Assembly: GCF_007904085.1 (NCBI RefSeq)
Contig: NZ_CP042326.1
Span: forward strand, 558,001 to 622,000
Source of the DNA: Euhalothece natronophila Z-M001
Lineage (GTDB): Bacteria; Cyanobacteriota; Cyanobacteriia; Cyanobacteriales; Rubidibacteraceae
DNA: 64,000 nucleotides
Direction of reading: 5' to 3'
Positions 35,200 to 43,886 of the stretch are shown here, one piece after another. A program made the position numbers and the translations under genes. How positions within the stretch are numbered: position 1 is the first letter of the stretch; each line of letters begins with the position of its first letter. Under the pieces are notes generated by a model that saw nothing but the letters and a program-made list of their open reading frames with translations, ran no database searches and was not told where the DNA came from.

Positions 35200-35367
35200 C
35201 GACCAGATTTCTCAACATTAATCTGAGTTTAGCACCTATCTTACATAATAGGTAAACTTATTGTAACTGTCCTGAGTCATCTACCCGTTAACCTAACGGT
35301 ATAACGGAGCGGAGCAAAGCGTGAGCATCTTCTCAGGACGTTAAGATAAACAACAAAGGACAAATCA

Positions 35368-36783
35368 TTATTGTAGTGCTTTCAGCATAGTTTGGAGTTT
35401 GAGTTGAATTTCTGCCAATTCTTTATCAGGATTGGAACCAGCAACAATGCCCGCACCAGCATAGAGTCGGGCTTGGTTTTTATTGATCATTGCGGAACGA
35501 ATCCCCACCATAAATTCGGCATTGCCTTGGGTATCTAACCAGCCAATTGGGGCGGCATAAAGCGCGCGATCAAAGGTTTCATATTGCCCAATTTTTTCGC
35601 AAGCTACCTCAGTTGTTACCCCAGCTACTGCTGGCGTAGGATGAAGTTTAGCTAAAATTTCGATTGGGTTAATGTTATTGGGAACTTGGGATTCAATTAA
35701 TGTCCATAAATGTTGGATATTACTCAGTTTTAATAGCTGACGGCGCGATCGCTGTGGCGTTAATCCTAACGCTTCTAATTGTTTGATAATATAACAACTT
35801 ACGGCTTGATGTTCTCGTCTCTCTTTCTCACTAGCAAGTAAATTTTGAGCGAATTGATGATCGATTTTTTCAGTTTTACCACGGGGGGCAGAACCAGCTA
35901 TGGCATCACTGATTAAATGTTGTTTTCTTAAACTAAATAAGCGCTCTGGGGTTGCTCCTAAAAAGGTGGTTCCTTCTCCGTTACTCACAGAAAAAATATA
36001 GCAATGGGGATATCTTTGTCGTAAATAATGTAAAGATAAATAAGGGGAAAAGGAAACAGGAGAAACCACATCTAGATGATGAGCCAGCACAATTTTCGTT
36101 AATTCTTGGCGTTCAATATCTTTTAGGGCAAGTTTGACGGCAGATTTGAATTGTGATGAGTCCTGAAGTTCACTTTTTTGAAAAGGAGAACTGAGAGAAA
36201 ATGGAAAGGTAATAATTGAATTTCCGACTTTTTCAATTTCTTCAATTTTGTTGCTAAGTTTTGATTCAATGGTGGCGATATTACTGTTATGAGAGAGGAG
36301 AAAGTTATAGGTTAAAAAACAAGTATTATCCGCTCGGGATACTTGCCAACGAGGAATAAATATGGTAACGGATGGAAAATGCCCTTGATAGCTTGATGTT
36401 GAAAAAAAAGAGAAGTTAGTTAAGAATTTTAATCCTGCTTCCGAGAGTTGGCTATGTTTTAACTCAATAATTTTATCTTTGCAGTTATCAATAAAATCTT
36501 GAGTCTGCTGAAAACGATTCGTCCCCGTGATATTTTTTTCTTGACAAATTCCCCAAGCCGCGATCGCGCTTTTTGGTTGTTGCGTTTCCCAATAAAAAGA
36601 GCGCTCCTCACGGAAATTTAACTGTTGCAAAATCGCCAAGGGTTCTACGAGGGACAAAGGCTGTGTCACACTAATAATAAATGATTGGTGCCTTTGCTGA
36701 CATTTTTTATGGCAATCTTGCAAAAAGTGATGGAGGTGATCAGGGTCGGCTAATCGTCTAGCATAGCAGGGAGTCACTGACAT
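35368..36783 (-). CDS. menF: Isochorismate synthase
   Basis: A protein of 471 residues from ATG 36783 (MSVTPCYARRL). The open frame extends 16 codons further and mimics a signal peptide, but the family starts at MSVTP. The C-terminal chorismate-binding domain contains LSLHYLRQRYPHCYIFSV, FLGATPERLFSLR, DAIAGSAPRGKT and LHPTPAVAGV, the hallmarks of MenF/EntC enzymes. First step of phylloquinone (vitamin K1) synthesis, needed for photosystem I. Divergent from menA, so the pathway genes share a control region. Confidence 0.92.
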   Translation of the reverse strand: MSVTPCYARRLADPDHLHHFLQDCHKKCQQRHQSFIISVTQPLSLVEPLAILQQLNFREERSFYWETQQPKSAIAAWGICQEKNITGTNRFQQTQDFIDNCKDKIIELKHSQLSEAGLKFLTNFSFFSTSSYQGHFPSVTIFIPRWQVSRADNTCFLTYNFLLSHNSNIATIESKLSNKIEEIEKVGNSIITFPFSLSSPFQKSELQDSSQFKSAVKLALKDIERQELTKIVLAHHLDVVSPVSFSPYLSLHYLRQRYPHCYIFSVSNGEGTTFLGATPERLFSLRKQHLISDAIAGSAPRGKTEKIDHQFAQNLLASEKERREHQAVSCYIIKQLEALGLTPQRSRRQLLKLSNIQHLWTLIESQVPNNINPIEILAKLHPTPAVAGVTTEVACEKIGQYETFDRALYAAPIGWLDTQGNAEFMVGIRSAMINKNQARLYAGAGIVAGSNPDKELAEIQLKLQTMLKALQ

Positions 36784-36803
36784 GAGTGCAACAATTGTAA
36801 ATA

Positions 36804-36831
36804 ATTTTATAATTGATCTGGTCTTGTGCAA
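36804..36831 (-). promoter_or_regulatory. Candidate menF promoter
   Basis: On the minus strand TTGCAC (36831-36826), 16-base spacer, TAAAAT (36809-36804), 20 bases before ATG 36783. Confidence 0.45.
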
Positions 36832-36993
36832 ACAAAGATGATATTTCTAAGGAGAAGTTGCTGGTGGTAAAAACCATTGCTTGCTATTGATTTATCTTAA
36901 CAATGATTGATTGCAGTCGCTTCTTCGGGATCATTTTTGATTGTTCCCATCCCTAAAGCCAAAACAAGACAACCTGAGTTATTCTTACTTTCT

Positions 36994-37920
36994 ATGCGCT
37001 TGACTCATTTTGCTGACAATTCTGTAAAAAAAATTAATACATCTTTGTGGTTAGCCGCGATTAAGCCTCCGATTTATAGCGTGGCAATTATTCCAATTAC
37101 AATGGGGACGCTCGCCGCTTATCGAGACACTGGAGAAATTAATCTTCCTATATTTTCCCTGTTTATATTATCAGGAATTCTAATTATTGCATGGCTAAAT
37201 TTGAGTAATGATGTTTTTGATTCAGAAACAGGCATTGATGTTAATAAATCGAGTTCAGTTGTTAATATTACAGGGAATAAACAGTTAGTTTTTAGAATTA
37301 GTAATATCTGTTTAGGCCTGGCGATTTTAGGGTTAAGCGCGATCGCGTGGTTACAGCAAGACTGGCAAGTGATCCTCTTGGTGTTACTCGCTTGCTTCTT
37401 GGGTTACACCTATCAGGGGCCACCATTTCGACTGGGTTATCAAGGCTTAGGAGAATTTATTTGCTTTATTTGCTTTGGCCCCATTGCCATTGCTGCCGCC
37501 TATTATTCCCAAGCGCAAGTTCTCACACCTGTTACGCTTCCCACTGCTATTCTAATCGGAATTAGTACCACCATTATTTTATTCTGTTCCCATTTCCATC
37601 AAGTACAAGATGATATTCTCGCTGGGAAAAAATCACCCATTGTTCGGTTAGGAACAAAACAGGGGGCAAACGTTCTGATGATTTTAACCGCAAGTATGTT
37701 TGCTTTGACAGTTCTCTGGTGGCTGCTAGGATACTTTCCCTTATCGAGCCTTCTGATTTTTCTAGCAATTCCTTCTGGTCAACAATTAGTGAGTCATGTC
37801 CAAAAATATCATGATCAACCGAGTAGGGTAAGTAATTCTAAATTTATTGCAGTGAAGTTTTATATTTGGAGTAGTGTGTTTTTGGCATTAGGGTTAATTG
37901 CGCCCACTTTCTTCTCTTGA
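36994..37920 (+). CDS. menA: 1,4-dihydroxy-2-naphthoate phytyltransferase
   Basis: A protein of 308 residues from ATG 36994 (MRLTHFADN); an in-frame ATG at 36907 would add 29 residues with little family support. UbiA-type prenyltransferase with about eight to nine membrane helices. The first Asp-rich motif is NLSNDVFDSETGID and the second lies around HFHQVQDDILAGKKS. It attaches the phytyl chain in phylloquinone synthesis in the membrane. Divergent from menF; its tail overlaps the convergent hydrolase gene by 27 bases. Confidence 0.9.
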   Translation: MRLTHFADNSVKKINTSLWLAAIKPPIYSVAIIPITMGTLAAYRDTGEINLPIFSLFILSGILIIAWLNLSNDVFDSETGIDVNKSSSVVNITGNKQLVFRISNICLGLAILGLSAIAWLQQDWQVILLVLLACFLGYTYQGPPFRLGYQGLGEFICFICFGPIAIAAAYYSQAQVLTPVTLPTAILIGISTTIILFCSHFHQVQDDILAGKKSPIVRLGTKQGANVLMILTASMFALTVLWWLLGYFPLSSLLIFLAIPSGQQLVSHVQKYHDQPSRVSNSKFIAVKFYIWSSVFLALGLIAPTFFS

Positions 37921-38808
37921 TGACCTGATGATCGTACTAGCCAATAACCCGCTCACTACAGCAGGGATTTCTAAATGCGGTAAAACACCAGTTCCTGGAA
38001 CAATATGAAACTGCGCGATCGCGCCTTGATTTAAATTCGCTAACCGTTTGCCTTTTTCAGGGCGACTAAATCGTGACTGTGATCCCCAAACTAAACTCGT
38101 GGGTGTGTTCAAATCTCCCATGTACTGTGCTAGATCAAAGCAAATATCCCCTTTCAAAGAAGCAAGGGCAGCATATTCGGCGTTAGGTTTCAAAGCTGAA
38201 GTTAAATAGGCTTCAACCACTTCTTCGCTTAAACGGGAGGTATCAGCAAACAAAAATTGTTCTAAAAAGTTTCTAACTGCCCATTCATTGCCTGCACCCA
38301 CGGCATAAATAAGGCGATCTAACCCTGGCAAATTAATTAACTGGGAGGCAAATTCCTCCTGATAATCTTCACTAAAATCGCGATATCCCGATGGAGAAAC
38401 TAAAAACAAACCTCGGAATAACTGCGGCTCAGAAATAGCTAATCGAATGACTAACCCTGCAGTTAAAGAAGAAGCAACCACCCAAGCAGGTTTTTTTGCT
38501 ACATTTTCTAATAAGAGCTTAATAATCTCTAAATAATCTTCAGCCGAATATTTTTTCACAGGATGAGCCGAATCTCCCCAACCAATTAAATCAGGGGCAA
38601 TTACATTATAATTACTAGCAAAAGTCGGATAAACTTTTGACCATTCATAAGCCGACGAACCGCCCCCTAAACTATGGAGAAAAACGAGAGGAATTGCTTC
38701 TGAAACGTTTGGGGGATAAAAGGAAGCATCAGGCACACTATAGACCATTTTTCCCCATTTCGTCTCTAAACTTCGCTGTTGAAATCCTGCTGGTTGAAAT
38801 GCTCGCAT
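37894..38808 (-). CDS. Alpha/beta hydrolase with atypical active site
   Basis: A protein of 304 residues with the alpha/beta hydrolase fold: LVFLHSLGGGSSAYEW (oxyanion region, HG replaced by HS), VIAPDLIGWGDS, and a nucleophile elbow reading VASSLTAG (Ser about 114) instead of G-x-S-x-G. The acid position in LVWGSQSRF is Ser where Asp is usual; a C-terminal His occurs in TGVLPHLEIP. The lineage is common in cyanobacteria. Proximity to menF/menA suggests MenH, but the altered triad and the convergent orientation argue against a firm call. Confidence 0.75.
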   Translation of the reverse strand: MRAFQPAGFQQRSLETKWGKMVYSVPDASFYPPNVSEAIPLVFLHSLGGGSSAYEWSKVYPTFASNYNVIAPDLIGWGDSAHPVKKYSAEDYLEIIKLLLENVAKKPAWVVASSLTAGLVIRLAISEPQLFRGLFLVSPSGYRDFSEDYQEEFASQLINLPGLDRLIYAVGAGNEWAVRNFLEQFLFADTSRLSEEVVEAYLTSALKPNAEYAALASLKGDICFDLAQYMGDLNTPTSLVWGSQSRFSRPEKGKRLANLNQGAIAQFHIVPGTGVLPHLEIPAVVSGLLASTIIRSSREESGRN

Positions 38809-38854
38809 GACCTTATAATGATTTTTAACTAATACAGTTATAGCAGTTTTTAAA

Positions 38855-38917
38855 AGTCATTAGTCATTGGTTACTGGGCACTGATTTATTTACAAAGGAC
38901 AAGGGACAAACAACTAA
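38855..38917. repeat. Composite intergenic repeat, minus orientation
   Basis: GTCATTA/GTCATTG units, then TTACAAAGGACAAGGGACAAAC. A diverged copy of the composite repeat lying between the hydrolase and the next gene. Confidence 0.7.
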
Positions 38918-38918
38918 C

Positions 38919-39398
38919 TTAAAATGTAATCCTTTCTCGTAATAAAGAGAGCTTTTCTCTCACCGCTTCATGAGTATATTCATCATCAGGATGAGGGGGA
39001 TCACCCGGCTTTTGAAAATAAGGACGCTCTTGGTACATTTGCCCCCATTTTACATCTGCCTCTCGTACCATTTCGTAAAATAATCCCTGCTGAGTTAATA
39101 TCTTTTCTAAAATTTTATCTAACCCTTTTAATGGGGATTCTAAATGTTGACTTAGTAAGGGATCAGATTTTACCCAACGTTTCAAAACTGATTGCAATGC
39201 CCCAGAAGAGTCAGGTAAATTATTATCAATAAAAAGGTTTACTTCTGTGGTTACTTGCACTAATTTTGGAACCGGGGATTCTCCTTTTAAAAAGTTTCCC
39301 CCTTCTCGACCAATGGCTTCAGCTAAAGAGTACTTTCGATCTGATAGGATATCTTGTTGTAGGTTTTTCTCTTGATCGCGATCGCGCTGAGAACTCAT
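38919..39398 (-). CDS. Hypothetical protein
   Basis: A protein of 159 residues, soluble, polar and helical. Conserved-looking stretches are AEAIGREGGNFLKGESPVPKL and the C-terminal YFQKPGDPPHPDDEYTHEAV, the latter Pro/Asp rich. No signal peptide or membrane helix. Its start lies 32 bases from the divergent protease gene. Family not recognised; it looks like a cyanobacterial conserved protein. Confidence 0.75.
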   Translation of the reverse strand: MSSQRDRDQEKNLQQDILSDRKYSLAEAIGREGGNFLKGESPVPKLVQVTTEVNLFIDNNLPDSSGALQSVLKRWVKSDPLLSQHLESPLKGLDKILEKILTQQGLFYEMVREADVKWGQMYQERPYFQKPGDPPHPDDEYTHEAVREKLSLLRERITF

Positions 39399-39430
39399 CG
39401 TATTTCCTTACCATTTTCTTCCTCTTTGCC

Positions 39431-39775
39431 ATGGTATCAGATATTAATCTAAAAGAACTCCTCCTCTGGTTACTGGGAAAACGGAAGAGATTTCGCATCA
39501 CAGGAAACTCCATGTTACCCCTTCTCAAACCGGGAGAAGAAGTATTAATTGACCCCAATATTTATCAAAAACAGCTACCAGAAGTGGGAGACATTGTCGT
39601 TACTCAACATCCCACTCAAAAGGACTTACAATTAATTAAAAGAGTCGCAAGTATCCGAGACAATGGCAGTTGTTTATTGTTAGGAGATAACCCCACTGCC
39701 AGCACAGATAGCCGACAGTTTGGGGAAGTTCCTTTATGCCTTATTCAAGGGCAAGTCACTTGTCGATTTGGCTAA
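39431..39775 (+). CDS. sodX: Nickel-type SOD maturation protease-like S26 peptidase
   Basis: A protein of 114 residues from ATG 39431; the longer open frame from 39266 overlaps the divergent gene and is not credible. It is a compact signal-peptidase-type (S26) domain with the Ser/Lys dyad in FRITGNSMLPLLKPGE (S27) and LQLIKRVAS (K70), and the family box LLGDNPTASTDSRQFG. This short form without a membrane anchor matches SodX, which trims the NiSOD precursor to expose the His-Cys nickel hook. The substrate gene sodN is not in the window. Confidence 0.8.
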   Translation: MVSDINLKELLLWLLGKRKRFRITGNSMLPLLKPGEEVLIDPNIYQKQLPEVGDIVVTQHPTQKDLQLIKRVASIRDNGSCLLLGDNPTASTDSRQFGEVPLCLIQGQVTCRFG

Positions 39776-39838
39776 TATTAGTCATTAGTCATTGGTTATT
39801 GGTTTACAAACAACAAAGGACGAAGGACAAACAACAAG
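39776..39838. repeat. Composite intergenic repeat, intact, minus orientation
   Basis: Reverse strand reads GTCCTTCGTCCTTTG, TTGTTTGTAAACCAATAACC, AATGACTAATGAC. It is the closest intact relative of the site interrupted by the TnpB element. Confidence 0.85.
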
Positions 39839-39871
39839 TTAAGAGTAATTTCCAAGAGGGTATAACTAACC

Positions 39872-41041
39872 TTATTTGCCCATCCCTAACTGTTGTGCCT
39901 TCTGATAAACCTTTCCTTCCGTCAAGAGAGAGGGCGCGATCACTATTTCTACTTGTTGCATTTCCTTAAGATTTTTTGCCCCCAAGGTTCCCATACTGGT
40001 TTTTAATGCACCTAATAAGTTGTGCGTACCATCATCAAGTCGTGCCGGCCCAGTGAGAATTTCTTTTACCGTGCCAGTGGTTCCTACATTAATCCGAGTT
40101 CCACGAGGTAAAATGGGGCTTGGAGTTGCCATTCCCCAGTGGAAACCTTGTCCAGGAGCTTCTGCTGCCCGAGCAAACGGAGAACCAATCATCACCGAAT
40201 CAGCCCCGCAGGCAATACATTTACAAATATCCCCACCAGTCACTAAACCACCATCAGCAATAATCGGAACATATCTGCCACTTTCTTGATAGTATTGCTC
40301 CCGTGCTGCAGCACAATCCGCCACTGCAGTTGCTTGGGGAACACCTACGCCTAAAACCCCACGAGAGGTACAGGCAGCGCCTGGCCCAATTCCCACTAAA
40401 ACGCCTGATGCTCCTGCTTTCATCAAGTCATAGGCAACCGCTTCAGTGACACAGTTTCCTAAAATGACGGGCATGGGCATTTTTTCACAAAAGCCTGCTA
40501 AGTCTAGCGGAGTAACTTCCTCAGGGGATAAATGAGCTGTGGAAACAACTGTAGCTTGCACAAATAGGAGATCTGCACCTGCTTCTGCTACAGCATCGCC
40601 ATATTTGGCAGCCCCTGCTGGTGTGAGACTCACTGCTGCAATTCCACTCTGAGACTTAATTTCGTTGATGCGCTTTTTAATCAATTCCGATTGAATAGGA
40701 ACTGAATAAAGTTCTTGCATTAACCCAACAAACTCATGTTTTCCCACAGAGGCAATCTTTTCTAGGATGGGGTCGGGGTCTTCGTAGCGAGTTTGAATCC
40801 CCTCTAAATTTAAAACCCCTAATCCTCCCAACTCAGAGAGTAATACTGCCATTTTGACATCTACTACCCCATCCATGGCACTGGCGATAATTGGAATTTC
40901 CCGTTGAATTTCGCCGACTTGCCAAGTGGTATTCGGTAAATTAGGATCTATTGTGCGTCGTCCTGGAACAAGGGCAATTTCATCAATTCCATAGGCTCGA
41001 CGTGCTGTTTTTCCTTGACCAATTTGAATATCAAGACTCAT
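39872..41041 (-). CDS. guaB3: GuaB3-family IMP dehydrogenase
   Basis: A protein of 389 residues, a TIM barrel without CBS domains. Motifs: YGIDEIALVPGRRTIDP at the N-terminus, GIGPGAACTSRGVLGVGVPQ (catalytic Cys loop), VPIIADGGLVTGGDICKCIACGAD (phosphate-binding) and GSPFARAAEAPG. GuaB3 is a cyanobacterial/actinobacterial branch that oxidises IMP to XMP in guanine nucleotide synthesis. It is monocistronic, followed by a repeat. Confidence 0.9.
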   Translation of the reverse strand: MSLDIQIGQGKTARRAYGIDEIALVPGRRTIDPNLPNTTWQVGEIQREIPIIASAMDGVVDVKMAVLLSELGGLGVLNLEGIQTRYEDPDPILEKIASVGKHEFVGLMQELYSVPIQSELIKKRINEIKSQSGIAAVSLTPAGAAKYGDAVAEAGADLLFVQATVVSTAHLSPEEVTPLDLAGFCEKMPMPVILGNCVTEAVAYDLMKAGASGVLVGIGPGAACTSRGVLGVGVPQATAVADCAAAREQYYQESGRYVPIIADGGLVTGGDICKCIACGADSVMIGSPFARAAEAPGQGFHWGMATPSPILPRGTRINVGTTGTVKEILTGPARLDDGTHNLLGALKTSMGTLGAKNLKEMQQVEIVIAPSLLTEGKVYQKAQQLGMGK

Positions 41042-41198
41042 AACTTAACTACTCGTTCCCAAAGCTATTCCCTATAGATTAACTGATTTTAACATTAAAT
41101 TCCTTGATGGGAAGATGCTTCTAAAGGGGTAAACTCGATACAATAAACTTTAGTTCTGATTGTATTTGGTAGCCTCGTCCTCTATAACAACTTAATTT

Positions 41199-42095
41199 AT
41201 GAGTCCGAAAAAACTTTCTGATGACGAAAAAGTCGAGCTAGTTCGTTTATATCGTGAAACAGACGCAACAACCGCCACTTTAGCGCATCACTTTCAAGTG
41301 AGTAGTTCCACGGTTGGTCGTGTGCTTAAAAATAAGTTATCCCCCCAAGATTATAACCATCTAGTTCGTAAAAAGCGTTATCAAAAACGCTCCAAACATC
41401 GCTCTAAACCAGCCCCCAAAGTTTCTTCTAAAAAGGAATCAACTCAGTCTCGTGAACAAGAGAATGAAAGTGATAATAATGATACTCAATTGTCTCAAGT
41501 TCCAGAGATGCAAAAGTCGGTTTCTGCACCCGCTAATTCGTATATAGATCAAGAGCCATCAAATCAACAAATTGAGTTATCATTTTCCGATAATGAGTCT
41601 TCCCCTCAGATAACTCTTCCCTCAGACCAGGAAGAGCAAGAAGAAATGGAGAATGTTGATTTTAGTGTGATTAAAGCAATGTTCGGGGAAGATATGGGGA
41701 GTGATGATTTAGAAGACTCAGAGGAAGATGACTGGGAAGAAGAGGAAGAACAAGTTACAAGCAATCCGAAAAAGAAGTCTAATGAAGTGGAAGTGTTACC
41801 CCTTTCTCAGGCAAAATTCCCTAAAACTTGTTATTTGGTAATTGATCGAGGAGCAAATTTAATTACGAAGCCTTTAAAAGACTTTAATGATTTAGGAAAA
41901 ATTCCCAGTGTAGAAACCCAACAAAAAACATTGCCAGTTTTTGATAATCATCGGGTAGCACGACGATTTTCTAATCGCTCTCAAAAAGTAATTAAAGTTC
42001 CTGATGGTAAAATGATTCAAAAAACTAAAGAACATTTACAAGCGAAGGGGATTAAACGAATTTTAATGGATGGAAAAGTTTATATGCTTTCTTAA
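41199..42095 (+). CDS. HTH protein with acidic linker and conserved C-terminal domain
   Basis: A protein of 298 residues in three parts. Residues 1-50 are a transposase/resolvase-like helix-turn-helix (LSDDEKVELVRLYRETDATTATLAHHFQVSSSTVGRVLKN). Residues 55-210 are low-complexity, first basic, then very acidic (DDLEDSEEDDWEEEEEQ). Residues 215-298 form a compact domain (KTCYLVIDRGANLITKPLKDF ... VPDGKMIQKTKEHLQAKGIKRILMDGKVYML). It is not a transposase, as no DDE residues are visible. The architecture looks like a DNA-binding adaptor conserved in cyanobacteria; function unknown. Confidence 0.75.
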   Translation: MSPKKLSDDEKVELVRLYRETDATTATLAHHFQVSSSTVGRVLKNKLSPQDYNHLVRKKRYQKRSKHRSKPAPKVSSKKESTQSREQENESDNNDTQLSQVPEMQKSVSAPANSYIDQEPSNQQIELSFSDNESSPQITLPSDQEEQEEMENVDFSVIKAMFGEDMGSDDLEDSEEDDWEEEEEQVTSNPKKKSNEVEVLPLSQAKFPKTCYLVIDRGANLITKPLKDFNDLGKIPSVETQQKTLPVFDNHRVARRFSNRSQKVIKVPDGKMIQKTKEHLQAKGIKRILMDGKVYMLS

Positions 42096-42100
42096 TTTTT

Positions 42101-42162
42101 TGTCCTTTGTCGTTTGTAAACCAATGACTGATGACCAATAACCAATGACTAATGACTAATAA
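42101..42162. repeat. Composite intergenic repeat, intact, plus orientation
   Basis: TGTCCTTTGTCGTTTGTAAA, CCAATGACTGATGACC, AATAACCAATGACTAATGAC. The rest of the gap to 42327 has no gene that I can see. Confidence 0.85.
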
Positions 42163-42327
42163 TTTTAAGTTTTATTAAAAAATCTAAAAAACTTTCGCAA
42201 GCAAGCGGTAATAAGGGAGGGAGGCTTATAAAATTAAATATTAATAAAATCTTAAATAGTGGGTGAGTAGCGGGGTTTCCCATAGCTGATCATTACTATT
42301 TGTCTTTAGAGAAGGAATGGAAATAAG

Positions 42328-43218
42328 ATGCAACTTAGCCATTTACTCAGGCTGTATGAACAAGGGGAGCGAGATTTTCGTGGTGTTGACCTTAGTGGCT
42401 TGGATTTAACGGGAGTTACCTTAATTGGGGTGGATTTTACTGGGGCGAATTTAATTGGGGTTAATTTAAAGCGAGCTTTTTTAACTAAGTCAATTTTTGA
42501 TCAGGCAAAGTTAAACTGGGCAAATTTTAGTTATGCCAAGTTAAGTGATAGTTATTTTCGAGATGCTGAATTAACTAAAGCCGTTTTTATCGGTGCTTTT
42601 ATGATCAATTGTATCTTGCTTGGAGCAAGAATTAGTGGGGCAGATTTTTCCCAAGCTAATCTTAAGAAATCGAATTTACAAAGAAGTAATTTATCGGGAG
42701 TGAATGGCTATCAAGTGAATTTGCGAGAAGCCAATTTAAATGATGCTAATTTAAGTTGGGGAAATTTTTTAGAAGCAAGATTAAGCAAGGCTTCTTTACA
42801 GGGAACGTCTTTGATCGATGTGAATCTGCAACGGGCTTTAATGAAAAAAGTTGACTTACAAAATGTTGATTTATCTCGGGTGAATTTAGTGGAAGCCAAG
42901 TTAAGTGAGGCGAATTTAGAAGGAGTAAATTTAAGGCAAGGAAAATTAGCGCGATCGCGCCTTAATTCGACTAATTTAACAAAAGCTAATCTCACGGAAG
43001 CAGATTTAAGCCAAGCCTCCTTAGAAAATGCCAACTTAACAGGTGCCAACTTAACAAGAGCCCATTTACAGGGAACTAATTTAACAGGAACAATTCTTGA
43101 TCCAACTGAGCAAAGTAATAGCAATGCTAACCAGTCTAAGGTTCCCTCAAAACCTGTCAATTTTCCGAAAAATAAAAGCTATTTTGATCCAAGTATGGCT
43201 TATGATATTGCCATTTAA
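42328..43218 (+). CDS. Pentapeptide repeat protein
   Basis: A protein of 296 residues. After a short start (MQLSHLLRLYEQGERDFRGVDL) nearly the whole chain, to about residue 260, consists of A-[DN]-L-x-x pentapeptides that form a right-handed quadrilateral beta helix. A polar C-terminal tail of about 35 residues follows. The opening phrase LLRLYEQGERDFRGVDLSGL resembles the linker-to-repeat junction of the SpkB-like kinase at 28251 (VVTQYKKGRRDFSQVDLYRL), so the two are related modules. No signal peptide; cytoplasmic. Function unknown. Overlaps the convergent rnhB by four bases. Confidence 0.88.
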   Translation: MQLSHLLRLYEQGERDFRGVDLSGLDLTGVTLIGVDFTGANLIGVNLKRAFLTKSIFDQAKLNWANFSYAKLSDSYFRDAELTKAVFIGAFMINCILLGARISGADFSQANLKKSNLQRSNLSGVNGYQVNLREANLNDANLSWGNFLEARLSKASLQGTSLIDVNLQRALMKKVDLQNVDLSRVNLVEAKLSEANLEGVNLRQGKLARSRLNSTNLTKANLTEADLSQASLENANLTGANLTRAHLQGTNLTGTILDPTEQSNSNANQSKVPSKPVNFPKNKSYFDPSMAYDIAI

Positions 43219-43838
43219 AAAGTCGCTAATCGACAGGGGCGAAAAGAGCGACGATGTTGGGGAGAGGGGCCATATTTTTCTAACGCAGAACGATGAGCGG
43301 CGGTTCCATATCCCTTATTTTGGGCAAGATGATATTGAGGGTATTTTTCTGCCCAGTCTCGAATAATTAAATTATCGCGGTGAACTTTAGCAACAATACT
43401 GGCTGCTGCAATTAAGCGCGATCGCGCATCTCCCTGTTTTAAATTCACCTGTTGAATATTATGGAGATCAGGTAAAGCAAATCGACCATCCACCAAACAA
43501 ATCATCGGCGGTGGCGTTAACTTTTGCACAGATCGTTGCATCGCCCGTAAGGAAGCCTGAAGAATATTAATCTCATCAATTTCACTGGCTTGAGCTGCCC
43601 CAATTTGAGCATCTGTCACCATGGCTTTAATGAGTTCCGCATACTCAGTCCGTCGTTTAGGGGAGACTTTTTTACTATCTTTTGCCGCAATTTCATTTAA
43701 TTCAGTGACCTGTGACGCTGGAAGAATGATCGCGGCTGCCACCACTGGGCCAAATAGCGCTCCTCTTCCCACTTCGTCAACCCCAGCAATTAAGGTAGAG
43801 GGATGAACCTTTTTCAGGATTTGTTCTTCTATCTCCAT
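43215..43838 (-). CDS. rnhB: Ribonuclease HII
   Basis: A protein of 207 residues with the RNase HII signature LIAGVDEVGRGALFGPVVAAA (catalytic Asp-Glu), AAKDSKKVSPKRR, CLVDGRFALPD (Asp) and AASIVAKVHRD (Asp). Removes RNA from RNA-DNA hybrids and misincorporated ribonucleotides. Its start at 43838 is divergent from the Uma2 gene at 43887. Confidence 0.95.
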   Translation of the reverse strand: MEIEEQILKKVHPSTLIAGVDEVGRGALFGPVVAAAIILPASQVTELNEIAAKDSKKVSPKRRTEYAELIKAMVTDAQIGAAQASEIDEINILQASLRAMQRSVQKLTPPPMICLVDGRFALPDLHNIQQVNLKQGDARSRLIAAASIVAKVHRDNLIIRDWAEKYPQYHLAQNKGYGTAAHRSALEKYGPSPQHRRSFRPCRLATF

Positions 43839-43886
43839 TTGTCACGCTACAATCAAACTAACTCTCAGCATGGTGAATTGAAAACA

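Larger units (their letters stand above)
33951..35345 (-). mobile_element. Solitary TnpB element (IS200/IS605-IS1341 type)
   Basis: Boundaries were deduced by rebuilding the empty site. The flank beyond 35345 (minus strand ...GTCCTTTGTTGTTTAT) and the flank before 33951 (AACCCAATGACCAATG...) join into a copy of the composite repeat seen intact at 39776-39838 and 42101-42162. The left end follows TTTAT; the right end is GGTTCAA. Subterminal hairpins are present at both ends and share CCGTTA/TAACGG (35285-35299 and 33961-33986). A GTCCTGAG/CTCAGGAC inverted repeat (35269-35276, 35332-35339) lies at the left end. There is no tnpA gene, so transposition would need help in trans. Confidence 0.75.

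Noticed and set aside
36783-36831. Apparent signal peptide on isochorismate synthase
   Set aside because: The upstream codons only imitate one; the enzyme is cytoplasmic and the family starts at MSVTP (36783).
39266-39430. N-terminal extension of the SodX-like protease
   Set aside because: It overlaps the divergent gene's coding start and has no family resemblance; ATG 39431 fits the length of the family.
42711-43160. 149-codon open frame antisense to the pentapeptide gene
   Set aside because: It is the mirror of the repetitive A-D/N-L codons; composition and position are fully explained by the real gene.
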